This document shows, piece by piece, positions 1-8,032 of a stretch of DNA of 64,000 nt. This DNA comes from Burkholderia sp. S171 (lineage in GTDB: Bacteria > Pseudomonadota > Gammaproteobacteria > Burkholderiales > Burkholderiaceae), in contig NZ_LMUF01000048.1 in NCBI RefSeq assembly GCF_009766085.1, forward strand, positions 210,246 through 274,245, in the 5' to 3' direction. Within the stretch, counting starts at the first letter, position 1, and every line of letters begins with the position of its first letter. Position numbers and translations under genes: made by a program. Below the pieces are notes generated by a model. The model saw only the letters and a program-made list of their open reading frames with translations, did no database searches and was not told the DNA's origin.

Positions 1-608
1 CCTGCCAACACCACCGACGCACACTTCACTACGCCAAGTTCGGTGACGACCGCCGACGTTCTCCCCGCGCTGGTCTCCATCCCCCGAACCGCACATTGTT
101 CGAACACCATCGCACCGGCGTCGGTCGCGAGTCTGGCGATTGCGGCGGTAGCGATCGCGGGTTCGGCAACACCATCGCCCGCACTGTACAAGGCGCCAAT
201 CCACGGCCGGTTCGAGGCGGGAATAAGCCGCGTCAGTTCGTCTCGTCCCAGCAAGCTTCCTTCTGTGCCTGTGTCTTTAGCTGAGTCGAGCCACGCTTGA
301 TGACGGGCCATCTCCTTGTCCGTTTCCGCCAGATAGGCGAGGCCGGTGCGCCGATATCCCACGTTGATGCGCGCCTGGATGTCTGCCCACATATCGTTCG
401 CTATAGCAGATAGCGGCAACTCCCTTGGATCGCGCCCGACCGTACGAATCCATTCCCAGTTACGCGATGATTGTTCGCCCGCGACCGTGCCTTTTTCGAA
501 TACCGCTGCACGTACTCCCTTGCGTGCCAATGCAAGCGCAGTGCTGATACCAATGATGCCGCCCCCGACGATCGCAACGTCGATCTCCGCAGGCAATGTC
601 GAACGCAT
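1..608 (-). CDS. FAD-dependent oxidoreductase (DAO/DadA family), C-terminus cut by window edge
   Basis: The reading frame starts at ATG 608 and runs off the left edge, giving about 202 residues. Near the N-terminus is a Rossmann FAD-binding stretch, IDVAIVGGGIIGISTALALA, followed by an acidic residue at the end of the second strand (VFEKG) and a SSRNWEWIR segment typical of amine or amino-acid oxidases of the DAO superfamily. These enzymes oxidise amines or D-amino acids to imines with FAD. The gene lies 32 bp downstream of the MFS carrier and two genes below an XRE-cupin regulator, all on the minus strand. This suggests one operon for uptake and oxidation of an amine. The substrate cannot be told from the visible part. 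Confidence 0.85.
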   Translation of the reverse strand, partial: MRSTLPAEIDVAIVGGGIIGISTALALARKGVRAAVFEKGTVAGEQSSRNWEWIRTVGRDPRELPLSAIANDMWADIQARINVGYRRTGLAYLAETDKEMARHQAWLDSAKDTGTEGSLLGRDELTRLIPASNRPWIGALYSAGDGVAEPAIATAAIARLATDAGAMVFEQCAVRGMETSAGRTSAVVTELGVVKCASVVLA

Positions 609-640
609 GTTATGTCCTTGAAGGTAGGCGATTGTTGAGG

Positions 641-1939
641 TCAATGAGCGCGGCTTCGGCTAGCCGACAAACCCACCAGCGCAACCACGCCTATCACGAT
701 CACGTAATAAGCCGGCGACATGATGCTGCCCGTCTGCGCAACAAGGAAGCCAACCACGAGCGGGGTGACGCCGCCAAAAAATGTCTGCGATGCCACGTAG
801 GCGATCGACACACCGGTAGTCCGGCACGATGTTGGCAAGAGCTGCGACAGCAGCGAGCCGACCGGCGCGTAATAGAAGCTGTAGAACACCAGCGACATCG
901 CGCATTGAAACAAGATCAGCGACTGGAACGAGGGCGTATGCGTCAGCATGAAGAACATGGGAAAGATCATGATCAGGCCGGCGATCAACGCAATTCGCAT
1001 GACCTTGATGGTGCCGAAACGGTCGGCAGCCAGTCCGCCGAAGATCGGAAAGATCGTGCTGACAAGACCACTGAAGATTGATGCAATGAATGCAGAGTCC
1101 TTAGCTATGCCGAGGTTATTGATGGCGAACGTCGGCATGTAGATGTTGAGGAAACTTGCCACATTGCCCGCCGCCACAACTGCTGCGCCCATCAGCAGGA
1201 AGCGCTTGTGAAAGGTAAAGACCTCTGCAAGTGGCCGATGCGGTTTGTCCGCGACTTCCTCGAACTCGTGCGTTTCATTGATCTTGGTGCGGATATACAG
1301 TCCCACCGGACCGATCAGGCAGCCGAAGATGAACGGCGTGCGCCATCCCCACGAATCGACTTGCTCTTGCGAAAGATAGTGATTGATCAGGTAAGCGAAC
1401 AGCGAGGCGGTCAGCACCGCGAGACCCGAGGTCGAGAACTGCAGGCTGGCGAAGAACGCTTTTGTGCGCGAGTTTTGCTCGGTCAGGTAAGAATTCGCGC
1501 AGCCGAATTCACCGCCTACCGAGAACCCCTGCAGCAGGCGTCCGAACACGAGCAACGCAGGCGCCCAAGCACCAATCACCCGATACGTCGGGATCACGGC
1601 CATGAGGAACGTGCCGCACAGCATCAGGAACGCAGCGATGGTCAGCGCGGCACGGCGGCCGCGTTTATCGGCGTAGATGCCCAGCACAACCGCACCAACG
1701 GGCCGTACGACATACGCACTCGCGAAGGTAAGCAGGCTGTATAACAAGGCCGACTGCGGATTGCCAGTGGGGAAAAACAGGTGCGAGATGGTGATCGCGA
1801 ACATGGCGTAGACGAGCAGGTCGAACCACTCGAAGAACGTGCCCACGTTTGCCGCCACCACGTCACGAAACTTGTGCGCGGATGCCTGCCTGGATGATGG
1901 AATGTCGCCCGGGCCGATACCGCCGATCGCCTGTTTCAT
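641..1939 (-). CDS. MFS transporter, metabolite:H+ symporter (MHS) type
   Basis: This is a 432-residue integral membrane protein with about 12 hydrophobic segments. Near the N-terminus is the MHS signature NVGTFFEWFDLLVYAMFA, followed by the cytoplasmic loop IYADKRGRRAALT (MFS motif A) and LLQGFSVGGEFG. MHS carriers such as ProP and ShiA import osmolytes, organic acids or aromatic acids with protons. The frame is open to 2011, but ATG 1939 is preferred because it has AGGA upstream and gives the usual family length. It lies between the regulator (97 bp upstream) and the FAD oxidase (32 bp downstream), so it probably imports the oxidase substrate. Confidence 0.9.
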   Translation of the reverse strand: MKQAIGGIGPGDIPSSRQASAHKFRDVVAANVGTFFEWFDLLVYAMFAITISHLFFPTGNPQSALLYSLLTFASAYVVRPVGAVVLGIYADKRGRRAALTIAAFLMLCGTFLMAVIPTYRVIGAWAPALLVFGRLLQGFSVGGEFGCANSYLTEQNSRTKAFFASLQFSTSGLAVLTASLFAYLINHYLSQEQVDSWGWRTPFIFGCLIGPVGLYIRTKINETHEFEEVADKPHRPLAEVFTFHKRFLLMGAAVVAAGNVASFLNIYMPTFAINNLGIAKDSAFIASIFSGLVSTIFPIFGGLAADRFGTIKVMRIALIAGLIMIFPMFFMLTHTPSFQSLILFQCAMSLVFYSFYYAPVGSLLSQLLPTSCRTTGVSIAYVASQTFFGGVTPLVVGFLVAQTGSIMSPAYYVIVIGVVALVGLSASRSRAH

Positions 1940-2035
1940 CTCTGCGTCCTGTGTAGTGAGCACCGGCCGGTCATGGCTCGGTGTGTCCAGTACAGCTAAG
2001 TAGGCGCACAAAACTGGCCACGCCCGGGCGAAAAT

Positions 2036-2647
2036 CTAAACGTAGAAATGATTGCTGTTGATGACGAGAATGGTGGTGGGCGATTCCCAGCCGTTCTCCC
2101 ATCTATACCGGTGGCCTGACGGAAAACCATATATGTCCCCGGCTTCCAGCAGCATGTCCTGGTCATCGACGAACAGGCGCAGCTTGCCGCGCACGATATA
2201 ACCAATCTTGTCGCCGGTCTGCAAGACGAAGTTCACGTCGGACACAGCGCCTGCGCCGATCTCCATGAGGAACCCTTCCATGACCGAGCAGCCCGCGGGT
2301 GTCACCCGATATTTAGTGACGCCGCCAACGCTCACTGGCTTGCGGTCCGCGAGCCGCACGACAAAGTCCGCGCCTGTGCCGTCTTGCGGAGCGGGCGTAT
2401 CGCGCTCGTCGAACAACGCGGCGCCATCGACGCCCAGCGCATGACAGATGTTGCGAAGCACGCGAATGGACGGCGAACTGATGCCGCGCTCGATCTGGCT
2501 GAGCATGCTGACGGACAGGCCGGCCTGCTCGGCCACGTGTTTGAGGCGCAGGTCCTGCGCCTTGCGCATGGCGCGCAAGCGGCCGCCGATGACCACGTCT
2601 TGCTCGTGCGCGGGGGCGTTCATCAGCGGCAAGGAGTCTTCGGACAC
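2036..2647 (-). CDS. XRE family regulator with C-terminal cupin domain
   Basis: This is a 203-residue regulator. Residues about 20-75 form a Cro/C1-type helix-turn-helix (LKHVAEQAGLSVSMLSQIER is the classical PuuR-like signature). Residues about 115-200 form a cupin barrel (GYIVRGKLRLFVDDQ, then LEAGDIYGFPSGHRYRWEN), the usual ligand-sensing part. PuuR-type proteins mostly repress polyamine or amino-acid catabolic genes until the substrate appears. Its position at the head of the MFS and FAD-oxidase genes on the same strand fits local control. The ligand is unknown. Confidence 0.9.
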   Translation of the reverse strand: MSEDSLPLMNAPAHEQDVVIGGRLRAMRKAQDLRLKHVAEQAGLSVSMLSQIERGISSPSIRVLRNICHALGVDGAALFDERDTPAPQDGTGADFVVRLADRKPVSVGGVTKYRVTPAGCSVMEGFLMEIGAGAVSDVNFVLQTGDKIGYIVRGKLRLFVDDQDMLLEAGDIYGFPSGHRYRWENGWESPTTILVINSNHFYV

Positions 2648-3042
2648 GGGTTTCTCTTTGCAGGATCTTAGGGGAGCGTGCAGTGAAAATTACACTGTGA
2701 TGAAGTTTCTGTCAAAAAATTCTTCTTCTCAAGCAAACAATAAGGATTGGGTGAAATTTTTGGCTGAATTAGCTGGACAAGGCATGTCATGGCCGACAAC
2801 GGATGAACGGAATTGATCAGATGATTTACACGCAGCGGAGATTGAGATGCTTGAATCCCAGCACGGGTCGAGCGCGGCGCTTGATCGCCCGATGGTCCTG
2901 GTCGACGAGGTTGTTGGGAGAGTAGATCGACGGATCTTGATTGGCGTTTCGCGCTCGCCATTAGCGGCGTTAGCGCAACTACCGCCAGTAAGGGCCGCTC
3001 GCACTGTGCGCCAGCGTTGAAGGTGGTTTTGGCGGGTGGGCT
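2648..3042. other. Intergenic region between XRE regulator and porin terminator
   Basis: The part next to 2647 is AT-rich and is the likely promoter of the minus-strand regulator unit. The rest is occupied by the IS6 transposase fossil listed separately. No intact gene is seen. Confidence 0.6.
2826..3004 (-). pseudogene. IS6-family (IS240/IS26-like) transposase, C-terminal fragment
   Basis: On the minus strand one frame reads GERETPIKIRRS. After a frameshift near 2920 the next frame reads NNLVDQDHRAIKRRARPVLG FKHLN and stops at 2826. Both parts match the conserved C-terminal region of IS6-family DDE transposases, where the motif is (Y)LNN-x-VEQDHRAIKRR and contains the last catalytic Glu/Asp region. 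Only about 60 codons survive, there is at least one frameshift, and no terminal inverted repeats were found. It is therefore a dead remnant marking past transposition at this boundary. Confidence 0.8.
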
Positions 3043-3075
3043 AAAGGGGGCGGCACGTGAGCACCGCCCTTTTAG
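3043..3075 (-). terminator. Rho-independent terminator of the porin gene
   Basis: A GC-rich inverted repeat (GGGCGGTGC against GCCGCCC, loop CACGT) is flanked by A and T runs. It sits 10-40 bp past the stop of the minus-strand porin. The T-run lies on the correct side for that transcript. Confidence 0.75.
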
Positions 3076-3084
3076 TGCGAGCGA

Positions 3085-4230
3085 TCAGAACCGGTGCGTC
3101 ATCGCCAACCGCGCCATCATCTGATTGCCGGTTGAAGAAATCCCCGATGAACCCGGAATATCCGCATTGTCGAATTGCGTCCCCGTGTTGCCATTCACGT
3201 GTTGATAGGCCCCTTGAATATAGACCGACGTACGCGTGCTAAGGTCATAGTCAAGCATCAAGGAGAATTGATTGTACTTAGGCATCGAGCGCCCGGTCGT
3301 AGCGGAAATGTGAGCGAACGTATAAGTGTAGGCAGCCGCCATCCAGAAATCAGGCTTGAAGAAGTACTGTCCGTTGACTTCGAAGTTGTCGAACTTCCAC
3401 GAGTTCTGCGTACCCGCTACCGGCTGATCCGTAAAGTACGCGTTGCCGGTCGGGTTGTAGACATCCACATGCGAATACGCGAACGCTAACATCGCCTTGT
3501 TCGAGAACGTGTACGACACGCCAGCGTCAATGTTCTGCTGCGAGTCAGCCGAAAACACCGTTGTGTCGTTCGACACGGCGCCCGACGCATTGGCTCCGCC
3601 ACTATTGGTCTTCATGTACGCGAGAGCTGCAGCAAAGCCTCCCATCTTGTAGGTACCTGCTGCGCTGTACATGCGATTCGTCGCGAACCCGCCCGCCTGG
3701 TTGCTGAATCCATACATGGCTTCGCCAGTAAAGCCACTATAGGTCGGCGACACATACTTGACCGAGTTCTGGATACGATAATCCCAGTCCGAGTTATCGT
3801 TGTCGAACGGATGCGCCGCCAGATCGCCAATGGTGTTGCCCGCAGCGGTGAAGCCGCTCCACATGTCGATGGTGGGATCGTACTGACGACCCATGGTGAA
3901 CGTACCATATTGAGCTGACGACAAGCCAACGTAAGCCTGACGGCCAAACTCAAGACCGCCTTGACCGAGTTGTCCGTTGTTCGTGTTGAAGCCATTCTCC
4001 AACAGGAAGATTCCCTTCAGTCCATTGCCCAGGTCCTCACTGCCTTTCAAGCCCCAGCGGCTGCCCACGGTGTCGCCGCTGACCATTTCATAACCGCGAT
4101 GGCCTTGACCATTACTCGTAAAGTCAAACCCTTCGTCGATCAGGCCATAGAGCGTGACGCTGCTTTGCGCATGCGCGAGGGTGCTCAGGAAAATTGCCGG
4201 AATCGCAGCGGCTAGCAAGGTTTTCTTCAT
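3085..4230 (-). CDS. Gram-negative porin (OmpC/Omp32-type trimeric porin)
   Basis: A 381-residue outer-membrane protein. It has a clear signal peptide (MKKTLLAAAIPAIFLSTLAHA) and a mature start QSSVTLYGLIDEG, the hallmark of Burkholderiales general porins. Further family signatures are GLKGSEDLGNGLKGIFLLENGF, GRQAYVGLS and a C-terminal strand ending in Phe (LAMTHRF). It should form a 16-stranded trimeric channel for small hydrophilic solutes. The gene stands alone. A TTCATGAA motif lies 103 bp upstream and a terminator follows the stop. Confidence 0.95.
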   Translation of the reverse strand: MKKTLLAAAIPAIFLSTLAHAQSSVTLYGLIDEGFDFTSNGQGHRGYEMVSGDTVGSRWGLKGSEDLGNGLKGIFLLENGFNTNNGQLGQGGLEFGRQAYVGLSSAQYGTFTMGRQYDPTIDMWSGFTAAGNTIGDLAAHPFDNDNSDWDYRIQNSVKYVSPTYSGFTGEAMYGFSNQAGGFATNRMYSAAGTYKMGGFAAALAYMKTNSGGANASGAVSNDTTVFSADSQQNIDAGVSYTFSNKAMLAFAYSHVDVYNPTGNAYFTDQPVAGTQNSWKFDNFEVNGQYFFKPDFWMAAAYTYTFAHISATTGRSMPKYNQFSLMLDYDLSTRTSVYIQGAYQHVNGNTGTQFDNADIPGSSGISSTGNQMMARLAMTHRF

Positions 4231-4332
4231 GATTCTTCAATCCCAATGGTTATAGATTCAGACGCGTGTGTGGCGCTTGATGTCGGTTCTTGCCGCGCGA
4301 ACGTATGACGTACCTAACGACGAACATAAGAC

Positions 4333-4340
4333 TTCATGAA
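4333..4340 (-). promoter_or_regulatory. TTCATGAA motif upstream of porin
   Basis: A perfect 8-bp palindrome 103 bp before the porin start. It is one of six intergenic copies that lie 100-150 bp before envelope or dehydrogenase genes in this window. An operator role is inferred only from recurrence and placement. Confidence 0.4.
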
Positions 4341-4757
4341 AGCGCCCACGAAGGTTAATGAGCCGTTATTCATCGCTGTGGCGACTAACTGAAATTCAGA
4401 CTTTCAGGCACTGGAAGAGACGTGGCCAAAGAGCGCCGCGGCTTGCTGGCGAGGGGACGGTGTACCGCGTGGAGCATCAGGCAGGGACGAGGAAGGACGA
4501 TGCGTGTCGTGAATCCGATACAGCTAACTTCCAAACAATTCGAAACGATGTATTGGGATCTTGCACGTCGCTTCGCAGCGGCCGCGTGCGCGCAGAAAAA
4601 GGAGGGGCGTGAAAGTATGGCCTAGCCAACAGGCGGGTCAGTGTGAGCTGTGAAATGTGGTTTGTAAGCGAACAAAGTCGAATCAAACTTCAGGCAAGCG
4701 GCATGTCAACGCCACGCCATCATTCGCAAGGCCTCTGCGCTGATCGAAACGAACCTT

Positions 4758-4775
4758 AAATTACTCTTCATGTAA
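4758..4775 (+). promoter_or_regulatory. TAAATTAYTCTTCATGWA motif upstream of DUF4148 gene
   Basis: The sequence TAAATTACTCTTCATGTA lies 117 bp before the DUF4148 start. It matches 16 of 18 or better with the copy before the porin at 9806, well beyond the shared TTCATG core. A response-regulator site is possible but unproven. Confidence 0.4.
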
Positions 4776-4890
4776 CAGCGGACTTTCCGTTGTAATCGGT
4801 TCGCTATCCTGAATCTCGTCACCTGTCGCTAGACAAAACCAGCCATGCGAAGGCGACTACTCACGACCGATATCTTTACGGAGAACATCC

Positions 4891-5202
4891 ATGAAACGCC
4901 TTTCCGCTGCATTGATTACGTTTTCACTTGCCCTTACCAGCGCATCGGCCTTGGCCGCCCCAAGTCTCACGCAGGCCGAGTGTCATGACTATCCGTTCAC
5001 TCCGCTCAAGCACACTGTCACGCATAAACAATTGATGCAGGAGTTGAGCGAGCTGGAAGCGGTCGGATATCAGCCGACTTCCGACGACAACGAATATCCG
5101 GACGAGCTGCAAACTGCCGAAGCGAAGCTGCATCAGGAGTTCCGTCACGACTGCATGCCGGCGCAGGTTGCAGGCGATCCCGCCAGTCCGTCCGCGAACT
5201 AA
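4891..5202 (+). CDS. DUF4148 domain-containing secreted protein
   Basis: A 103-residue protein with an N-terminal Sec signal peptide ending at ALA-AP. The mature part has the DUF4148 pattern: THKQLMQELSELEAVGYQP, then an acidic DDNEYPDELQTAEAKL stretch. DUF4148 proteins are small periplasmic proteins abundant in Burkholderiales with no established function. Two shorter relatives lie at 5482 and 9178, around a two-component system. The start is supported by a purine-rich site (ACGGAGAA) a few bases upstream. Confidence 0.85.
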   Translation: MKRLSAALITFSLALTSASALAAPSLTQAECHDYPFTPLKHTVTHKQLMQELSELEAVGYQPTSDDNEYPDELQTAEAKLHQEFRHDCMPAQVAGDPASPSAN

Positions 5203-5362
5203 GACCTGAGCTTATCCACGAATGACGCATGAATGACTTTGTCCGTGGACGAAGCAAGCCCCGTGGACAAAGCAAGCCGGCAATTCGACACGTCGCGCCA
5301 AGCAATGGTTCACAAAAATTTCGATGGTGTCTTAGAGGCTTTGCCCTAAGCGCATTTCAGTA

Positions 5363-5378
5363 AATATCTTTTCATGAA
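5363..5378 (+). promoter_or_regulatory. TTCATGAA motif upstream of small DUF4148 gene
   Basis: AAATATCTTTTCATGAA-like sequence 104 bp before the start at 5482. It shares both the AT-rich left flank and the TTCATGAAG core with the copy at 9653. Confidence 0.4.
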
Positions 5379-5481
5379 GCGGATGACGGACCGTTAAGGG
5401 TGCCCGCGTAGTCTTAACACCATCGCAACGCCATTCGCGGACCGCGACACCAAATTCACCAGGATCATCAGGATTATCGAC

Positions 5482-5694
5482 ATGAAAAAACTTTTTTTCG
5501 TAGCCAGTCTGCTCTCATGCGCAGTGTGTTCGTCGGCATTTGCCCAGTCACCGGCGAAACCTGCTCAAGACCAATCGTGGAAGCCGCCCGTCTCGACGCT
5601 CACCCGCGCGCAGGTTGAGCGCTCGCTTGTTCACGCTGAAAAAGACGGTCAGCTTAATTACCTGGATACGGTGGTTTATCGCGGCGGCCACTAA
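5482..5694 (+). CDS. Short DUF4148-like secreted protein
   Basis: A 70-residue protein with a Sec signal peptide (MKKLFFVASLLSCAVCSSAFA-Q). The mature C-terminus has the compact motif LTRAQVERSLVHAEKDGQLN followed by YLDTVVYRGGH. The same plan is seen in the gene at 9178 (TRAEVYQDLVKSEQDGQLDY), so the two are paralogues and represent the C-terminally short form of DUF4148. It lies 134 bp before a response regulator gene on the same strand. The role is unknown but is probably periplasmic. Confidence 0.85.
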   Translation: MKKLFFVASLLSCAVCSSAFAQSPAKPAQDQSWKPPVSTLTRAQVERSLVHAEKDGQLNYLDTVVYRGGH

Positions 5695-5828
5695 GGTCAG
5701 GTACCTTTCTGATGCCTGTCCGTCCACTCCATTCACCGATCTCATCGAGTCGGTTGTGGCATCATTTACCCTCTGGCAGTGCAGACGGTAGCCGGTTTTT
5801 CGCCGGTGCCGACTTGGGATTGGGAACA

Positions 5829-6509
5829 ATGACGACACGAGTGCTTACGGTAGAGGACGATCCGCTAGCAGCGAATGAGATTGTGGCAGAGCTTGAAAAA
5901 TGCGGGTTCGAGGTGGACTGGGTAGATAACGGACCCGACGGTCTTGCCCGAGCGATGAGCGGCGAGTATGACGTGATCATGCTCGACCGCATGCTCCCGG
6001 GGCTTGATGGCCTGACTATCCTCACCACCTTGCGAACGGTTGGCGTACAGGCGCCCGTGCTGATGCTAAGCGCGCTTGGCGACGTAGATGAGCGCATTCG
6101 CGGTCTGCGTGCAGGCGGTGACGACTACCTGACCAAACCGTTTAATTCAGACGAACTCACAGCACGTCTCGAAGTGCTGCTGCGACGCCGGCGCGAAACG
6201 CCAGCACGCAATGAAACAACGCTGAATGCCGGACCGCTCCTTATCGATCTGATCTCGCGCAAGGTGACGCGCGACGGCATTGAAGTGCAGCTGCTGCCAA
6301 CCGAATACCGCATCCTGGAGTTCATGATGCGGCACGCGGGTCAAACCATCACTCGGACCATGCTGTTCGAAGCGGTGTGGGGTTATCACTTCGATCCCGG
6401 TACGAATCTGATCGACGTTCACATGGGACGCTTGCGCAAGAAGATCGATCCCCCCGGTGCCAAAGCAACCATTCAGACCGTGCGCGGTTCGGGCTATATC
6501 CTGACGTGA
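5829..6509 (+). CDS. OmpR-family response regulator
   Basis: A 226-residue regulator. The receiver occupies residues 1-118, with the acidic pair in TVEDD, the phospho-acceptor Asp in DVIMLDRMLPGLDG, and the conserved Lys in DDYLTKPF. A winged-helix DNA-binding domain covers about 130-225, ending in IDVHMGRLRKKID and VRGSGYIL. The frame is open further upstream, but ATG 5829 begins the receiver at the normal place. The histidine kinase follows after 21 bp, so the pair is one operon. Neighbouring porin and DUF4148 genes with a shared upstream motif are candidate targets. It resembles the orphan regulator at 17172. Confidence 0.93.
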   Translation: MTTRVLTVEDDPLAANEIVAELEKCGFEVDWVDNGPDGLARAMSGEYDVIMLDRMLPGLDGLTILTTLRTVGVQAPVLMLSALGDVDERIRGLRAGGDDYLTKPFNSDELTARLEVLLRRRRETPARNETTLNAGPLLIDLISRKVTRDGIEVQLLPTEYRILEFMMRHAGQTITRTMLFEAVWGYHFDPGTNLIDVHMGRLRKKIDPPGAKATIQTVRGSGYILT

Positions 6510-6530
6510 TCCATCTTTTATAAGAACACC

Positions 6531-7946
6531 TTGGCTGACTCAACGAATCGAACGCATCCCGTGGAAATGGGGCGCCGCTGGCATAACACGACCTTCAGGT
6601 GGCTTTCAGTCTACGCGGTCATCTTCGCGCTGTCGGTCATGGTCCTGATCGGATTTATCGGCTGGTCGGCGACCACGCGCATGGAGTTCGATGCGGACTC
6701 AGTGTTGCATTGGCAGATCTTCTACTTCGGGTCCATCGAGGATCAGGCACTGCCGGCGACCATTTACCGGCGCACGGAAGGCGAACACCTGAATACCAAT
6801 TACTTCGGGCTGTTTGCCCCCGACGGCACCCATCTCGCCGGCGATATCCGCGTGTTGCCTGCGGACCTGCCGCTCGATCGTCAAGGTCATACACTCAACG
6901 GTAGCCTGATCGTCGCCAATCAGGCTAAGTCGCCGGTGGTCCGGGCAATGGGCGTACGCCGGCACAGCGGCGAACAGATCGTGGTGGCCCGCGATCTCAC
7001 GCACGTGCTGGCGGTTCGCGAGACGATGATCAACGCGCTGGTTGGCGGGGGCTTGCTCTGCTTGTTAGTGAGCATAGCCAGCGGCTTGTTGCTCAATCTG
7101 CGGCAGATGCGGCGTGTACGCGATATTCGCAACGTCACCTTGCGGATCGCAGAGGGTGACCTTAACCGGCGTCTGCCCATTGGAGGACGAGACGAGCTGG
7201 ATATGCTCGCGCATCTCGTGAATCACATGCTCGAGGAAATCGAACGGCTGATGACGGAGGTCAAGAGCGCATGCGACGGAATAGCGCATGACTTGCGAAC
7301 CCCGGCCGCGCATATCCGCACTTTGCTTGCCAACGTGGCTGAACGCATGCATGTGATCCAGGACGACGGCGTCGCCCAAATGCTCGACCGTGCGCGCATC
7401 GAGGCCGATATTCTGCTCGACCGGTTCGGCGCGATGCTCCGCATTTCGGAGATTGGCGCATTGAAGCGGCGTGGCGGGTTTTCGTCAGTGGACCTCACTA
7501 CACTGGTTCACGAATTGGGCGAACTGTATGAACCGCTTGCCGAGGACCGGGGAATTAGCTGGGCGGTTGTGGTCGAACAGGTTCCCGCGGTGCATGGCGA
7601 TCGGGCGTTGCTATTCGAAGCATTCAGCAACTTGCTCGACAACGCGATCAAGTTCGCTCCGGACAATGGGGCCGTGCGTATCGAACTCACAGATCATCCG
7701 CAGGGCGCGCTACTGGTCATTTCGGACAACGGTCCGGGTATTCCGGAGCGCGAGCGGGAAGCGGTGTTGCAACGCTTCTACAGAGCCGATCAGACGCGTC
7801 ATCTGGCAGGCTCGGGACTGGGCCTCAGCATTGTGTCGGCCGTGATGCGGCTGCACGATTTCGCGCTTCGTGTGGGCGCCAATGGGACCGGTACCAACCC
7901 CGGCACGACAATGACAGTTGAATGCTGGCCCCACGCGCTCGAATGA
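6531..7946 (+). CDS. Sensor histidine kinase (HAMP, HisKA, HATPase_c)
   Basis: A 471-residue inner-membrane kinase. Transmembrane segments lie at about 25-47 and 165-190 and enclose a periplasmic sensor domain of roughly 115 residues. HAMP follows (RIAEGDLNRRLPIGGRDEL), then the H-box CDGIAHDLRTPAAHI with the phosphorylated His. The ATPase has the N-box NLLDNAIKFAP, DNGPGIP and GSGLGLSIV, so all catalytic boxes are intact. The likely start is TTG 6531; an in-frame ATG at 6564 is the alternative. It is paired with the response regulator immediately upstream. The signal is unknown. Confidence 0.93.
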   Translation: MADSTNRTHPVEMGRRWHNTTFRWLSVYAVIFALSVMVLIGFIGWSATTRMEFDADSVLHWQIFYFGSIEDQALPATIYRRTEGEHLNTNYFGLFAPDGTHLAGDIRVLPADLPLDRQGHTLNGSLIVANQAKSPVVRAMGVRRHSGEQIVVARDLTHVLAVRETMINALVGGGLLCLLVSIASGLLLNLRQMRRVRDIRNVTLRIAEGDLNRRLPIGGRDELDMLAHLVNHMLEEIERLMTEVKSACDGIAHDLRTPAAHIRTLLANVAERMHVIQDDGVAQMLDRARIEADILLDRFGAMLRISEIGALKRRGGFSSVDLTTLVHELGELYEPLAEDRGISWAVVVEQVPAVHGDRALLFEAFSNLLDNAIKFAPDNGAVRIELTDHPQGALLVISDNGPGIPEREREAVLQRFYRADQTRHLAGSGLGLSIVSAVMRLHDFALRVGANGTGTNPGTTMTVECWPHALE

Positions 7947-7973
7947 TGCGCATGCTGATTGCCTGACTTTAAC

Positions 7974-8020
7974 AACGACTAACCGATTAACCGACTAACC
8001 GACTAACCGATCAATCGAGT
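7974..8020. repeat. 8-bp tandem repeat, about six copies of AACCGACT
   Basis: Six imperfect copies of AACCGACT fill the gap between the kinase stop and the pseudo-receiver gene. The two central copies are identical and the others differ by one or two bases. The array ends just before the start region of the gene at 8033, so it could alter spacing to that start. Confidence 0.85.
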
Positions 8021-8032
8021 AAGAGCCACCCT

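Larger units (their letters stand above)
4231..4890. other. 660-bp divergent intergenic region between porin and DUF4148 gene
   Basis: The region carries the promoters of the minus-strand porin and the plus-strand DUF4148 gene, plus a TTCATGAA-type motif near each end (4333 and 4767). The short open frames inside it have no family features, no good ribosome site and poor codon use, so no gene is called. Confidence 0.6.

Noticed and set aside
4358-4625. Overlapping short frames between the porin and DUF4148 genes
   Set aside because: Different frames, no signal or domain and no ribosome site; likely chance.
7974-8020. Tandem repeat considered as a CRISPR array or iteron origin
   Set aside because: Units of 8 bp without spacers and no replication gene nearby; not CRISPR, and too short and regular for an iteron cluster.
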